DNA from: Macrolepiota albuminosa
Taxonomy: Eukaryota > Basidiomycota > Agaricomycetes > Agaricales > Agaricaceae
Direction of reading: 5' to 3'
Assembly (NCBI GenBank): GCA_027475525.1
Contig: JAMWFC010000009.1
Span: 1,612,001 to 1,676,000, forward strand
DNA length: 64,000 nucleotides
The notes under the pieces are model-generated. The model did not search any database. It had not been told where the DNA came from and saw only the letters and a list, made by a program, of their open reading frames with translations. This document shows, piece by piece, positions 55,625-64,000 of this stretch. Positions within the stretch are counted from its first letter, which is position 1. Each line of letters begins with the position of its first letter. Position numbers and translations under genes: made by a program.

Positions 55625-55877
55625 TGGGGTCAGAGGTCTCTGCTGACTCGTGAATGCTTTCCCAGTTCTAGCCCCTATTCGGGACCCCGTCACATAAAGG
55701 GGAGTACACTCGAAACTGGATGCTGGACTATCGCCCACCTTATGGACACCGTACTTAGGAATGACTAGAGAATAATATTGTTTGTAATAATCGAGCCATC
55801 ATTCTTGGGGATAGTAGGAAATAGAATTATTTGAGGTATCTACTTCTTTGATGGTCACCCCCGGAACGACACGAAAT
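55625..55877 (+). repeat. Ngaro split repeat B2
   Basis: Second copy of B1, forming the right end of the element. It ends GAAAT at 55873-55877, next to Gypsy-D LTR sequence. About 96 bp of unique sequence lie between the A2 duplication and B2. Confidence 0.9.
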
Positions 55878-55988
55878 GGCTTAAAATGGGTAGAACGCGT
55901 GCGCTAAGTTCGGAACGAATGCGGCAAGGTTTCCGGAGCCGGTGCCGAGCCTGCCGTTGATGCGCCTAACCTGTATAGGGTCCTATCA
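55878..55988 (-). repeat. Gypsy-D 3' LTR, inner part
   Basis: On the minus strand it starts TGATAGGACCCTATACAGG, matching the Gypsy-B LTR start. It is cut at 55878 by the Ngaro element and continues at 49530. Confidence 0.85.
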
Positions 55989-56002
55989 TCTCCCCCCGAC
56001 TG
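55989..56002 (-). promoter_or_regulatory. Gypsy-D polypurine tract
   Basis: The minus strand reads CAGTCGGGGGGAGA immediately before the 3' LTR start, equivalent to the Gypsy-B tract. Confidence 0.75.
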
Positions 56003-56158
56003 AAAAATTGACTGTCCTCAGTCACCAAATAAGGCTACCGTTACCGTTTTTGTGACAAGTGGCCCGTGCGTTCTTGAGATTTGGTTTATAGTCCTGGCGC
56101 ATAAGTGTGGACTTCGTTTCTCCTCCCCATCTTTACCTGGCGCTCAATTAAAATTTAT

Positions 56159-58551
56159 ATGTCTTTCCGCATTCCAACTCCGCCCCCCGTTCCCTCCCGT
56201 GAGGCTCAAGACGCTGCCTCTGCCTACATCGACAAGGCCAACAACTTCATTAGGCGCATCGAGGGTGTGGGCGCGGAGGCGCCTCCAAACTTGGTCGTTG
56301 CCGTGATGAAGTTGTTGGAGCGCTGGTACGAAGTTCGCGTCCTTGGCGTCGGCTGGGACAGAGAAATTGAAGTGCGGGAGTGGTGCCGGGCGCGGTACGT
56401 CGACAATCGTGGCGCCGACTGGTTAGCGCCATTTTCTCGTTTTGTAAGTTGTTTTAGTCCTTGCCGTGTCGCTAGCTGATTGGGTTCCTAGGCGCCTCCG
56501 CCTGTCCCAACGATCGAGGACGAGTTGGAGGACATTTTGTCTGGTGCCTTGCCGATGACGGTAAGCGCGCCAGCGGCAGAGTGAGTATTCCTAACCCATT
56601 TTTGACTTAGCTTTGGTCTGACTTGTCACCACACAGTAAACAAGAGGTGTTGGCGCCTTTGGCGCGCATGCAGGTTGCGGAGGAGGTCGCGGCAAGGCAG
56701 GAGGAGATATCTCAGGACGCCCGTGAGATCACCAGGGCGCTAGAGGAGAGAGAGAGAGTGGCCGCATTGGCGGCAGAGATGGAGGACGTTGCCGCTGGGA
56801 AGGCGCCAGTCGCCAGGGAACAGAGCAAGGTTTCGCGCGCCGGCAGTGCACAGAGCCCAGCACTGCCGGCTAGCAGGAAGGGCTCCCCAGTAAAGCCGGG
56901 TAAGGCTTTGAAGAAAGTGAGTTTTTGCTCTTGCCGCTGCCGCGCCACGCTAACCACTGTTTCCAAGTCTCGCAAGGGAAAGGCTCCCCAGTACGCGGTA
57001 AGCGGTCTTTTGGAAGTCTGATTATTTTTATTTACCGTGTTTTGTCTAGGCGCCCACGCAGTCTAGCTTCGACGACAAAGAGCTGAAGGGACTGCTCTTG
57101 CCGCGTCGCGATGAGGCCGTCCTTGACGAGGGGCAGGAGGCCGGGGTCGTTATGGAGGAGATGAAGGGGAAGAAAACCGTTGCCTTGGCGACCCGGCAAG
57201 CGTTTAAGGAGGCTCGGGGGGCGGTAAGCGACATTTCTGTCTCCTTTAGTCTCTTGCTGACTTGTAGCGCTAGTGTGATAAGTGCTGGGCCGACAACGAC
57301 CCAGAAGGCTGTTGGTTCCCGACCGGGGCCCAGCCTTGCTATCGCTGTGGTGCCCTCAAGCGCGCTTGCACCATCGACGGGGCCAAAAGTCGCGAGCGTG
57401 GCGGCGCGCCAGACGCCCTCGTTGAGAAGACATTTTCGCGCGCGGTTTTGGTGAGGAGGGCCAGGGAGTTTGTGGAGGGCCAGAAGCGGAAGGTCGCTGC
57501 CGGTGGCATGGCAGCTATTGGACGAGCCGCCTTGGCGTTGCCGACACGCCAAGGGGATGGGATGGAATCTGTCGGCAATCGAGGCGCCGGCGAGCGCCAA
57601 GGGACTTCGGTCCCAGAAAAACGACAAGCCCCCTCCCCAAGCAAGGGGAAGGGCAAAGCAAAGCGCCCCCGTGTTGTATCGTCGTCGCCTTCCCCCTCGC
57701 CAGCGCCAAAGGACACCGAAATGGAGGACCTGGAGAAGGCGTTGGCGGCTAGTCGCCTCCCGCCTCGTGACTCAGAGGCTGGCCCAAGTGGCCTCTTGTC
57801 GCCTATTCATTTGGCGGCACGGTCCCTTGGCGAGGAGCAGGTGGAGGCAGAGCGGGAAGAAGCTGGCGACTTGGCGCCACAAGAGGAGCGAGAAGAGGCC
57901 CCCGCCGACATCGAGATGGGGGAGGAGAAGGCAGAGGGAGCGGCAGCTGGAGGGGATGAGGACGCTGAAGGGGAGGAAGACGAAACCTTGGCGACGCAGC
58001 GCCAAGGCGACGAGGAGGTGGTAGCGGGAGAGGGTGAGGGGGCGGCAGGAGTCGCCAGGGAGGAGCCTGAGTGGCGATGGCTGCCGCCTTACGGCAACGT
58101 CGCCCCTTGGGAGGTGTCAGATCCAGAGGATGTTGCCGGGCTGGAGCCAAGACGCCCCGTCATCGCCAGGGTTAATCCTGCCTGGACCCCTCAGCCGGAG
58201 CCGACGGTCACTGGCGACGCTTTCCAGTGGCTGGGGCAGGATCTCGTTTATCCAGTCGTAGCGCTAAATCCCCGCGAGATGCTGGAGCGATATTCGAGGC
58301 GAGCGGCAACGATGGAGGCCACAATGAGTCGGGAGCGGGAACGAGTGCGGGGACAGCTCATGGCGCTTCGCTTGCGCTACTCCAACTTGGGGCGCAGCCT
58401 GCGCGTTCTGCGAGATTACCAGGACGACTGCCAAGCCGCCATGGATTGGCAAACCGCCAACAACATCTTGCCGGGCGACCTTTTACCACTTCGTGACTCC
58501 TCTTTGCCGTTGTCGGATAGTTCCTTGCCGTTGGATGATGACAGTGATTGA
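56159..58551 (+). CDS. Antisense accessory gene of Gypsy-D: Cys6 zinc-cluster protein
   Basis: Six exons (56159-56443, 56492-56560, 56611-56916, 56968-56997, 57050-57223, 57274-58551) join through five GT-AG introns of 48-52 nt, all phase 0, to give 713 residues. Exon 1 has a helical segment with VVAVMKLLERWYEVRVLG. Exon 6 opens with a zinc-cluster-like block, CX2CX8CX8CX2CX6C at residues 289-320 (CDKCWADND, then CYRCGALKRAC). This resembles fungal Zn2Cys6 DNA-binding domains but has two extra residues in the first loop. A basic NLS-like KGKGKAKRPR and a long Glu-rich acidic region follow, then a C-terminal helical domain containing NPREMLERYSRRAATMEATM and a DDDSD end. It lies opposite to and convergent with pol, between pol and the 3' LTR. 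A regulatory or integration-targeting role is inference only; no family is recognised. Confidence 0.8.
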
Positions 58552-58910
58552 GCGGACCTTAGCGTAGATAGGCCGCTTTGTTTATATTTTCTTATTGCCG
58601 TGTTCGATATATATATATATTTTTGCCGCCTCCTTGCAGAGTGGACGGGTAAGCCTTGTAAGGTAGGTTTTAGTAAGAGTAGTAGGTGAGGGACTTAGAC
58701 AAATTTTGAAGAAAAAGGGAAACGCTCAGTAGATCATCATAGCGAAAAACCCTTGGCGAGAGTTGCGCAAGGCGCCAAGCGTTGGCGACACGCTAGCGCT
58801 GCGGCTTGACTATGTAAGAAATTGTCTGTTGAATATAGTATAGTAAGTACCGGCAAGAAAGATAAGTAAAGTAAGTAATAGAAAAAGGAGCTTATCAATA
58901 ATATTCTTTT
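58552..58910. other. Convergent spacer between the accessory gene and pol of Gypsy-D
   Basis: About 360 bp hold the 3' ends of two converging genes. An AT dinucleotide run lies near 58610-58620. The segment GGGAAACGCTCAGTAGATCATCATAG is shared with Gypsy-B and Gypsy-C, so it is conserved within the family and may include termination or processing signals for one strand. Confidence 0.5.
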
Positions 58911-61900
58911 CTAATCGTTTTCTTCTTCTTCAACTAAAGTCGGCAAGTCATCATCGTCCAATAGCTCGGTTTCTTCAAGTTCTCTCAGCTTGGCGGTGTC
59001 GATATCTAGCGCTTCAAGCGGCAAGTCAATGTGTTCTCTGGCGAGATATGGCAAGAGGCGAAAAGCGGCAACAGGTCGATGCAGTACTGAGCCATCTAAT
59101 TCACAGAGCACGTAAGCGCCTCCACGGTTACGAGAGATCACTACCAAAGGTCCTAGATAGCGCGGGCGCATTTTCTTGTTGTAGGAGGTCTCGATTTTGG
59201 AGTTGCGCATGAGCACTAGCGCTCCTCTCGGGAAGTTGTAATCTTTGATGGTAGCGCTATGCTCAGTCTCGAATCGTAATGCTGCTTGGCGACGTGCGCT
59301 AAAGACTACCTCGTGGAGTCGCTCTAAATCTTCTTTCCTTCGTTGGAGGTCAATGGCTCGTCTGGCGATAAGGTCGGTAGTCGCTAAGATGCTGTTGGGT
59401 GCTGGCTGAAGATAGGTCGCTTCTATGATGTCGGCAGGGAGTAAAGGATGGGTGCCAGTAGCCGCGTAATAGGGAGAGCAACCCATGCGCTTACGAATAG
59501 TAACTCTTTCCGACCAGAACACTGAATAAGTCGCTTCGCTCCAACGAGACTCGTCGCCATCGACTGCCTTGAAGAGTGCTTGCCGGACGTCAAAGTGTGG
59601 TCTTTCTACCAGGCCATTGGCGCGTTTGTTGTAACCAGATACTCGAATGTGATGGATATTGTATTTCTTGGCGAGGTAAGTTAGCGCTTTGATGATGGGC
59701 GCACCGTTATCCGTGACGATTTCTCTTAGCGCTCCCCAACGGCAAATGACGTCCTCAAATAGCCACTTGGCGACCGCGTCGGTATTTTCTCTTTGGAGCA
59801 TTCGAAATTCAGGCCAGTGGATTAGCGAGCAGCGACCTTGAATGATGTACTTGTAGCGACCAGATTTGGGCATATGCATGGTATCGACGTAAATTTTGCT
59901 GAAGAGGGGAGCTGGCGTTGCAACGGTTGGCGGGATGAGCACTTGGCGCGTTTGTTGAATTTGGCAGAGGTGGCAAGTCCTGATGTACCAGGCGATGTCG
60001 GCACTAGCGTGTGGCCACCAGAATCGTTCTAACAGAGAAGCTCGGGTAGCGTACAGACCTCTATGTCCTAGCTCGTCATGCATAGCGCGCAAGACTCGTA
60101 AGCGACTATCTGGTTGGATGATCAGCTTGTGAGCGCCATCTCGATTTCGTCGCCAAAGTCGATTGTCGGTAAAGAAGAAGTGGGTAGCGTATCGGATAAA
60201 GGTAGCGTATTGTTCGTCGGTAAGGTCTGGGGGTCGCTTAAGGTCTTGTATCCATTGCTCGACTACTAACAGGCGACTATCTTCCGCCTTTGCCTTGGCG
60301 GATCGGGGAACGGCATCGTAGGTCAGGTTTCTGCTGTCTTCCCTTAGCGGATGGGGCTCTTGTACGACTTTTACTGGAGGCGAGTTTTGACTGTGGATGC
60401 TTGCCGTGTAGAACGTGAGGGGTGCGCTAAAGATCTCGGGGCGGTAAGGGACAATGGGATGTAACAGGATGCTGGTAGGCTGTTGCCGTCGTAGTAGGGG
60501 TATTGGCTGTTGTATAAGGTGCACGAAACCATGCAATCGGTCGATCCAGTCCTCGAAATCGCTATCAGCCTGTGGGTCCACTGCCGGGTCGCCAGGCTGC
60601 CGTGGTCGCCTAGAGAGTCCATCTGGCCCGTGGAAAGAGCTCTTGACGTGTACCAACTCAAAGTGAAACATGAGGATGGCGACTACCCACCGATTCATGC
60701 TAGCGGATGGCTGAATATCGGGATTCTGCAACATGCCCTTGATGTACCTAGCGTCGACTTCAACGATAAGGTTCCGTACGCCAATCAAATACATCTTTAG
60801 CGACCGGAAGGCTTTGAAGAGCCCATAGAGTTCTAGCTTAGGCTGGCTGTAGCGAGACTCTCTGTCGTTTAGCGTGATAGACCCAAAGCGGTTGTAGCGT
60901 CGCTGTTTCCGATTGTCGCTAAGGCACTGGCACAAGAAGTAGCCAACAGCAATGTACGAGGTATCCACTGCCAAGATAACAGGGTCGGCAGAGGTATAAT
61001 CGATGGGGACTAGGGGCTTGGCGTCTTGTAAGGCTTTTACTAAGTCGCGTTGGGCAGTGACCTGGTCTGGCCCAAATTCGAAGGGCTCGTTAGCGCGGGT
61101 GAGTCGGTTGAGGGCATGTGCGCGATGGGCAAAGTTCTTGACGAATATCCTGAGAACGCCAACGGTACCGAGAAAGGCGCGAACTTCAGATAAGTCGCGG
61201 CAAGGACCCCAGCGTTCCAAGAGTGCTAAGCGAGACTCGTCGGGAACACGACCGTCGGGAGTGCAGATGTGACCAAGTATTTTGAACCTTGGCGCGCAAA
61301 GGAGAAGTTTGTGACCGCTAAAGGTTCCACCGCTATACTTCATGCGTTGGAGGACTCGGTTGAGGAGCTGGAAAAAGTCCCATAGCGCTAAGCGAATGTT
61401 GGAGTTCTCGGGATGGGTTGCCGGTAAGCCGTTTACGAGTCGCCAGTCTTTGGGGCCTTTGACGCCAACGTCATCAATGAAGCTTAAGACGTTATGCGGT
61501 ATCTCGGGTTGGAGGATGAATGTGATGTCGTCATGGAATATGGGGACTGAGTTTGTCCAGCCCATCGGCAAGGTGACTAGGCGCAGTGCGCCAAACGGAG
61601 TTTGAAAGGTGGTGAGGTCACGGGAAGATGGGTGTATTAAGCGTTCATCGTAGCCAACATAAAGATCAAGGGTGGCGCCACAGACACGCCCGGCAAAGGA
61701 CTCGGCAAAGTGGTCAGGGAAAGGCGGTACGCCAGAGTGTCGTATGGTTACTCTATTCAGCGGCTCAAGACTGTGAACTATGCGTAGATTGCCGTTCTTT
61801 TTGAGAACACAGAACCAACGGGAGCGGTAAGAACTATTAGAGGGCTCGTAGACGCCAGCCTGTATCTTAGTCCTAATAATCTGGCAGACCTCGGCTTCGA

Positions 61901-62660
61901 TTCCAGGCGGTAACGGTCGGTTGTGCTCAGTCCACGGCACGTGAGGGATGGTCGGGATTACGACAGGCGGGAAGAAATCTGTGCGAAGGCTGCCGCGTTC
62001 TGAGTCCTCCCAAGCAAAGGCTTTGTCTTGCTTAGCGACAAGATCGGTAAGGACGTTCAACTCATCTTTGGTCAAAAATCCTGTGTCGTGCTCCTTGGCG
62101 AACTGCTGCTGGCGTTCCTCGGTAAAACGTCCTGTGGGCTGAAAGGGTGGCGGATTCGGCGATAAGGTCGGCATGTCGGCAAGAGGGTCGCCAATGATCT
62201 GGCGCTCGATTCTAAAAGTCTCGGGAGAGTGCGTAGCAACGGGTTTTGTTTTAAGCGCAACTGGCTTATATTTCTTTTTAACTTGTACCCCTTTCCTTTT
62301 GGGAGCGTTAGCTTGGTTATACACAGAGGTGGAAAGGGGAACTGTAGCCTGAGGGGCGGCAAGTCCAAGAACGGCAGGAGACGAGGCTCCGGGAAGAGTG
62401 GTGAGATAAGTATCGGTAGACGCAATATTTTGAAATGACTCGGAAGCGGTAAGGTACAAGTAGGCAAGAGAGGAGTCGGTAATATTTTGGTTTTTCTGGG
62501 AAGGTTCTGCGTCGGTAGCGGGTAAAGTAGTTAAAACGTCTTGGTCAAGAAAAGCAGTAGACAAAACAGTTACAAGACCAGTTGAATGGTCAAATTCCAG
62601 CGTTAGCGCTACATCTCCGTGATCGTCGCCAATCACCTCCTTGATGGTCTGTGAAAACAC
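58911..62660 (-). CDS. Gypsy-D pol polyprotein: RT, RNase H, integrase
   Basis: One uninterrupted frame gives 1249 residues counted from a GTG at 62660, inside the overlap with gag-protease. RT motif A LDLYVGYDERL has Asp 332; the active-site box is SFIDDVGV (Asp 396-397), FIDD instead of the usual YxDD. RNase H residues are Asp 566 (VDTSYI), Glu 610 (QPKLELYG) and Asp 636 (VEVDARYI). The integrase zinc site is His 861/866 with Cys 896/899 (TCHLC). The catalytic triad is Asp 926 (YVDTMHM), Asp 984 (VTDNGAP) and Glu 1019 (GLVERPHFD), with DD34E spacing. A C-terminal YLGPLVVISR segment resembles the GPY/F module. All key residues are present, so the enzyme set looks functional. Confidence 0.92.
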   Translation of the reverse strand: MFSQTIKEVIGDDHGDVALTLEFDHSTGLVTVLSTAFLDQDVLTTLPATDAEPSQKNQNITDSSLAYLYLTASESFQNIASTDTYLTTLPGASSPAVLGLAAPQATVPLSTSVYNQANAPKRKGVQVKKKYKPVALKTKPVATHSPETFRIERQIIGDPLADMPTLSPNPPPFQPTGRFTEERQQQFAKEHDTGFLTKDELNVLTDLVAKQDKAFAWEDSERGSLRTDFFPPVVIPTIPHVPWTEHNRPLPPGIEAEVCQIIRTKIQAGVYEPSNSSYRSRWFCVLKKNGNLRIVHSLEPLNRVTIRHSGVPPFPDHFAESFAGRVCGATLDLYVGYDERLIHPSSRDLTTFQTPFGALRLVTLPMGWTNSVPIFHDDITFILQPEIPHNVLSFIDDVGVKGPKDWRLVNGLPATHPENSNIRLALWDFFQLLNRVLQRMKYSGGTFSGHKLLLCAPRFKILGHICTPDGRVPDESRLALLERWGPCRDLSEVRAFLGTVGVLRIFVKNFAHRAHALNRLTRANEPFEFGPDQVTAQRDLVKALQDAKPLVPIDYTSADPVILAVDTSYIAVGYFLCQCLSDNRKQRRYNRFGSITLNDRESRYSQPKLELYGLFKAFRSLKMYLIGVRNLIVEVDARYIKGMLQNPDIQPSASMNRWVVAILMFHFELVHVKSSFHGPDGLSRRPRQPGDPAVDPQADSDFEDWIDRLHGFVHLIQQPIPLLRRQQPTSILLHPIVPYRPEIFSAPLTFYTASIHSQNSPPVKVVQEPHPLREDSRNLTYDAVPRSAKAKAEDSRLLVVEQWIQDLKRPPDLTDEQYATFIRYATHFFFTDNRLWRRNRDGAHKLIIQPDSRLRVLRAMHDELGHRGLYATRASLLERFWWPHASADIAWYIRTCHLCQIQQTRQVLIPPTVATPAPLFSKIYVDTMHMPKSGRYKYIIQGRCSLIHWPEFRMLQRENTDAVAKWLFEDVICRWGALREIVTDNGAPIIKALTYLAKKYNIHHIRVSGYNKRANGLVERPHFDVRQALFKAVDGDESRWSEATYSVFWSERVTIRKRMGCSPYYAATGTHPLLPADIIEATYLQPAPNSILATTDLIARRAIDLQRRKEDLERLHEVVFSARRQAALRFETEHSATIKDYNFPRGALVLMRNSKIETSYNKKMRPRYLGPLVVISRNRGGAYVLCELDGSVLHRPVAAFRLLPYLAREHIDLPLEALDIDTAKLRELEETELLDDDDLPTLVEEEEND

Positions 62661-64000
62661 CGGTGGGGAGGCTCGTTGGCGTGCTGGTCGGTAAACTCCG
62701 GGGGCTTAGCGCGGGCGCCTTTTCGTTGTCCCCTAGGGAACGTTGGCACCGTTCGTCGGATTCCGGAATTTGGGTCGCTAATTGTGAGGGTCGTTTCCTC
62801 GTCGGTAACCGTCTTGACGACTGATCGCGCCAAGACGTCGAAGGGTCTGCCGAGTAGTAAGTCGTAAGCCGGGGAGCGTAAAATGTGGATCTGAAGATAA
62901 AACGTAATGTCGCCAAGGGTGCACGGCACATTCTTGGCGAGGCCTAGGGATCTGTCTACCGTACCGTTAGCGCTCTGCATGTTTAGTATCACCGTAGGGT
63001 CGTAAATGAGGCCTAGATCGTTAGCGACTTCTGCTGCCATAGAAATAATCTGAGACCCGCTATCCACGATTGCCTCTACTTCGTGCTTGTTGTCTACGGT
63101 TAGCGCTACTGAGCGGATAGCGTGTGATTCTTGAGCGACGGTAAGGATGGCGGGGTCCTCTCCATGGTCCACAGATCTAAGGTAGGTCTCCACTGGGTCC
63201 ACCGAGGTGGCGTTAGCGATGGGGTCGGCAAGAGGTTCATTGGTGTCGGGAGCGTCGATGGTAACAGAGAAACCAGGAAGCGCATCGTCTAGTTCATCAA
63301 CCTCGGCAACGGCTGTCGCCAAGGGTCGTCGGGGAGTGACTGCCGTCTTGACCTGGTTGCGGACGTCGGGAGCAATACTGCAAAGCTCTTCTACTGACAA
63401 GGTAACGGCGGTTTTCATAATACGGTTGAAGACGTGGTTGGATTTCTCGATGTCGAAAATTGGCGCGGTAGGTCGGTAGCCACCCTCAGGACGTTTCTCG
63501 GGAGCGGCAAAGTTTCGTTGGGCGGGAGCATGATATCGGTCGGGAATCCCTGAGTAGGGATGGAGAGGCGGCAAAGGCGGTTCGGGAGCGGTAGCGGTCG
63601 ATGATGGTTCTGGAGCGGTAGCAGGGGCAGCGGCAGGCGGTGCGGTAGGAGCAGGTGTCGGTAACTTGCTAGCGGGAGGCATCGGCTTGTATCCTTTAAG
63701 GGGTTGTTTAGGCTGCTTAACTTCAACCCCATCAAAAACCTGATTCTTAAGCGAATCCAACTCCTGTTGGAGCTTGGCGATACGCTCTTCCCGCGAAAAA
63801 GTAGGGTGGTCGCCAACGCTGTCGAAATGTAGGACCTCGTGAATCATCTGCTGTTGGGTCGCCTGTTCGGGGTCGGGGTTGGCGTTGCCAGATAGCGTGC
63901 CGGTAACGATTTGTCCTGGGTTGCGCCTATGCCATTCATCTACCCGCTCCTGGAAGGACTTCTTGTCTGGGTAGTTGGGGATGGTGGCGCCAGTGGTGAG
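62633..64000 (-). CDS. Gypsy-D gag-protease (partial, runs off the window)
   Basis: The frame is open from the window edge to the stop at 62633. It covers the C-terminal part of gag, a Pro/Ala-rich linker (PAPTAPPAAAPATAPEP) and a retropepsin domain with the catalytic motif IVDSGSQIIS near 63040-63075 and the later YDLLLGRPFDV block. It overlaps the pol frame by 28 nt, so pol is probably made by frameshifting, although no classic slippery heptamer was evident. The zinc knuckle seen in Gypsy-B would lie just outside the window. Confidence 0.88.
   Translation of the reverse strand, partial: LTTGATIPNYPDKKSFQERVDEWHRRNPGQIVTGTLSGNANPDPEQATQQQMIHEVLHFDSVGDHPTFSREERIAKLQQELDSLKNQVFDGVEVKQPKQPLKGYKPMPPASKLPTPAPTAPPAAAPATAPEPSSTATAPEPPLPPLHPYSGIPDRYHAPAQRNFAAPEKRPEGGYRPTAPIFDIEKSNHVFNRIMKTAVTLSVEELCSIAPDVRNQVKTAVTPRRPLATAVAEVDELDDALPGFSVTIDAPDTNEPLADPIANATSVDPVETYLRSVDHGEDPAILTVAQESHAIRSVALTVDNKHEVEAIVDSGSQIISMAAEVANDLGLIYDPTVILNMQSANGTVDRSLGLAKNVPCTLGDITFYLQIHILRSPAYDLLLGRPFDVLARSVVKTVTDEETTLTISDPNSGIRRTVPTFPRGQRKGARAKPPEFTDQHANEPPHRCFHRPSRR

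Larger units (their letters stand above)
49531..55877 (+). mobile_element. Ngaro-type tyrosine-recombinase retrotransposon
   Basis: Gag, RT-RNase H and tyrosine recombinase follow in that order on the plus strand. The ends are split direct repeats A1 (49531-49666), B1 (55063-55315), A2 (55316-55451) and B2 (55625-55877). This arrangement, the absence of an integrase, and no visible methyltransferase domain define the Ngaro group of DIRS-like elements. All frames are open. It lies inside the Gypsy-D LTR with GAAAT at both edges and at the B1/A2 junction, and no ordinary target duplication. Confidence 0.9.
48692..64000 (-). mobile_element. Gypsy-D: young Ty3/gypsy element with antisense accessory gene (partial)
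   Basis: Reading on the minus strand from the window edge: gag-protease (64000-62633), pol (62660-58911), spacer, accessory gene on the opposite strand (56159-58551), polypurine tract, and a 3' LTR split by the Ngaro element. All three coding regions seen are open and CpG-rich. The 5' LTR and gag start lie outside the window. Confidence 0.88.

Noticed and set aside
49531..55877. A DIRS or PAT element with a methyltransferase domain
   Set aside because: No methyltransferase-like coding was seen between RNase H and the recombinase, and the split A/B direct repeats fit Ngaro.

Overview
The window is nuclear DNA of a filamentous basidiomycete, most likely an Agaricomycete. The two host genes at the left end (a Sfm1-type SPOUT methyltransferase and a microsomal cytochrome P450) have many spliceosomal introns of about 50-60 nt. 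Everything from about 4.7 kb to the right edge is transposable-element sequence, nested several layers deep. I cannot name the species. There is one scaffold gap (100 N at 12464-12563).

Layout. 618-4085: two minus-strand host genes. 4689-4844: a MITE candidate. 4851-11148: Gypsy-A, an old CpG-free Ty3/gypsy relic on the plus strand. 11149-36047: an old Ty1/copia element on the minus strand, carrying an LTR-L copy (11534-11824), a younger LTR with a 5-bp target duplication and the N gap (12387-12640), and an insertion flanked by inverted repeats of about 1.2 kb (element X, 13537-32017). Element X encodes a Cys6 zinc-cluster protein relic and contains tRNA-derived SINE-like units. Its right inverted repeat is split by Gypsy-B (19489-30784; target duplication GCAC). 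36048-48513: another LTR-L copy, then Gypsy-C (minus strand, heavily decayed) containing a Tc1/mariner element (38358-40043). 48692-64000: Gypsy-D (minus strand, running off the right edge), whose 3' LTR is interrupted by an apparently complete Ngaro-type tyrosine-recombinase retrotransposon (49531-55877).

Gypsy-B, C and D are one family. Besides gag-protease and pol, each carries an extra gene on the opposite strand between pol and the 3' LTR. In Gypsy-D this gene can be read through five phase-0 introns as a 713-residue protein with a Cys6 zinc cluster, a basic NLS-like stretch, an acidic region and a helical C-terminal domain. Because it lies antisense to the genomic RNA, its introns are not removed during retrotransposition. 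This is the best candidate here for an undescribed system.

Two window-wide patterns matter. CpG is almost absent from Gypsy-A, the copia element, element X and Gypsy-C but abundant in Gypsy-D and the Ngaro element, with Gypsy-B in between; many stops are CGA-to-TGA changes, as expected from deamination of methylated CpG. Separately, eight tandem duplications in unrelated sequences all have a period of exactly 77 bp, which points to unmerged k-mer overlaps in the assembly rather than biology. Several frameshifts in Gypsy-B are therefore probably artificial.
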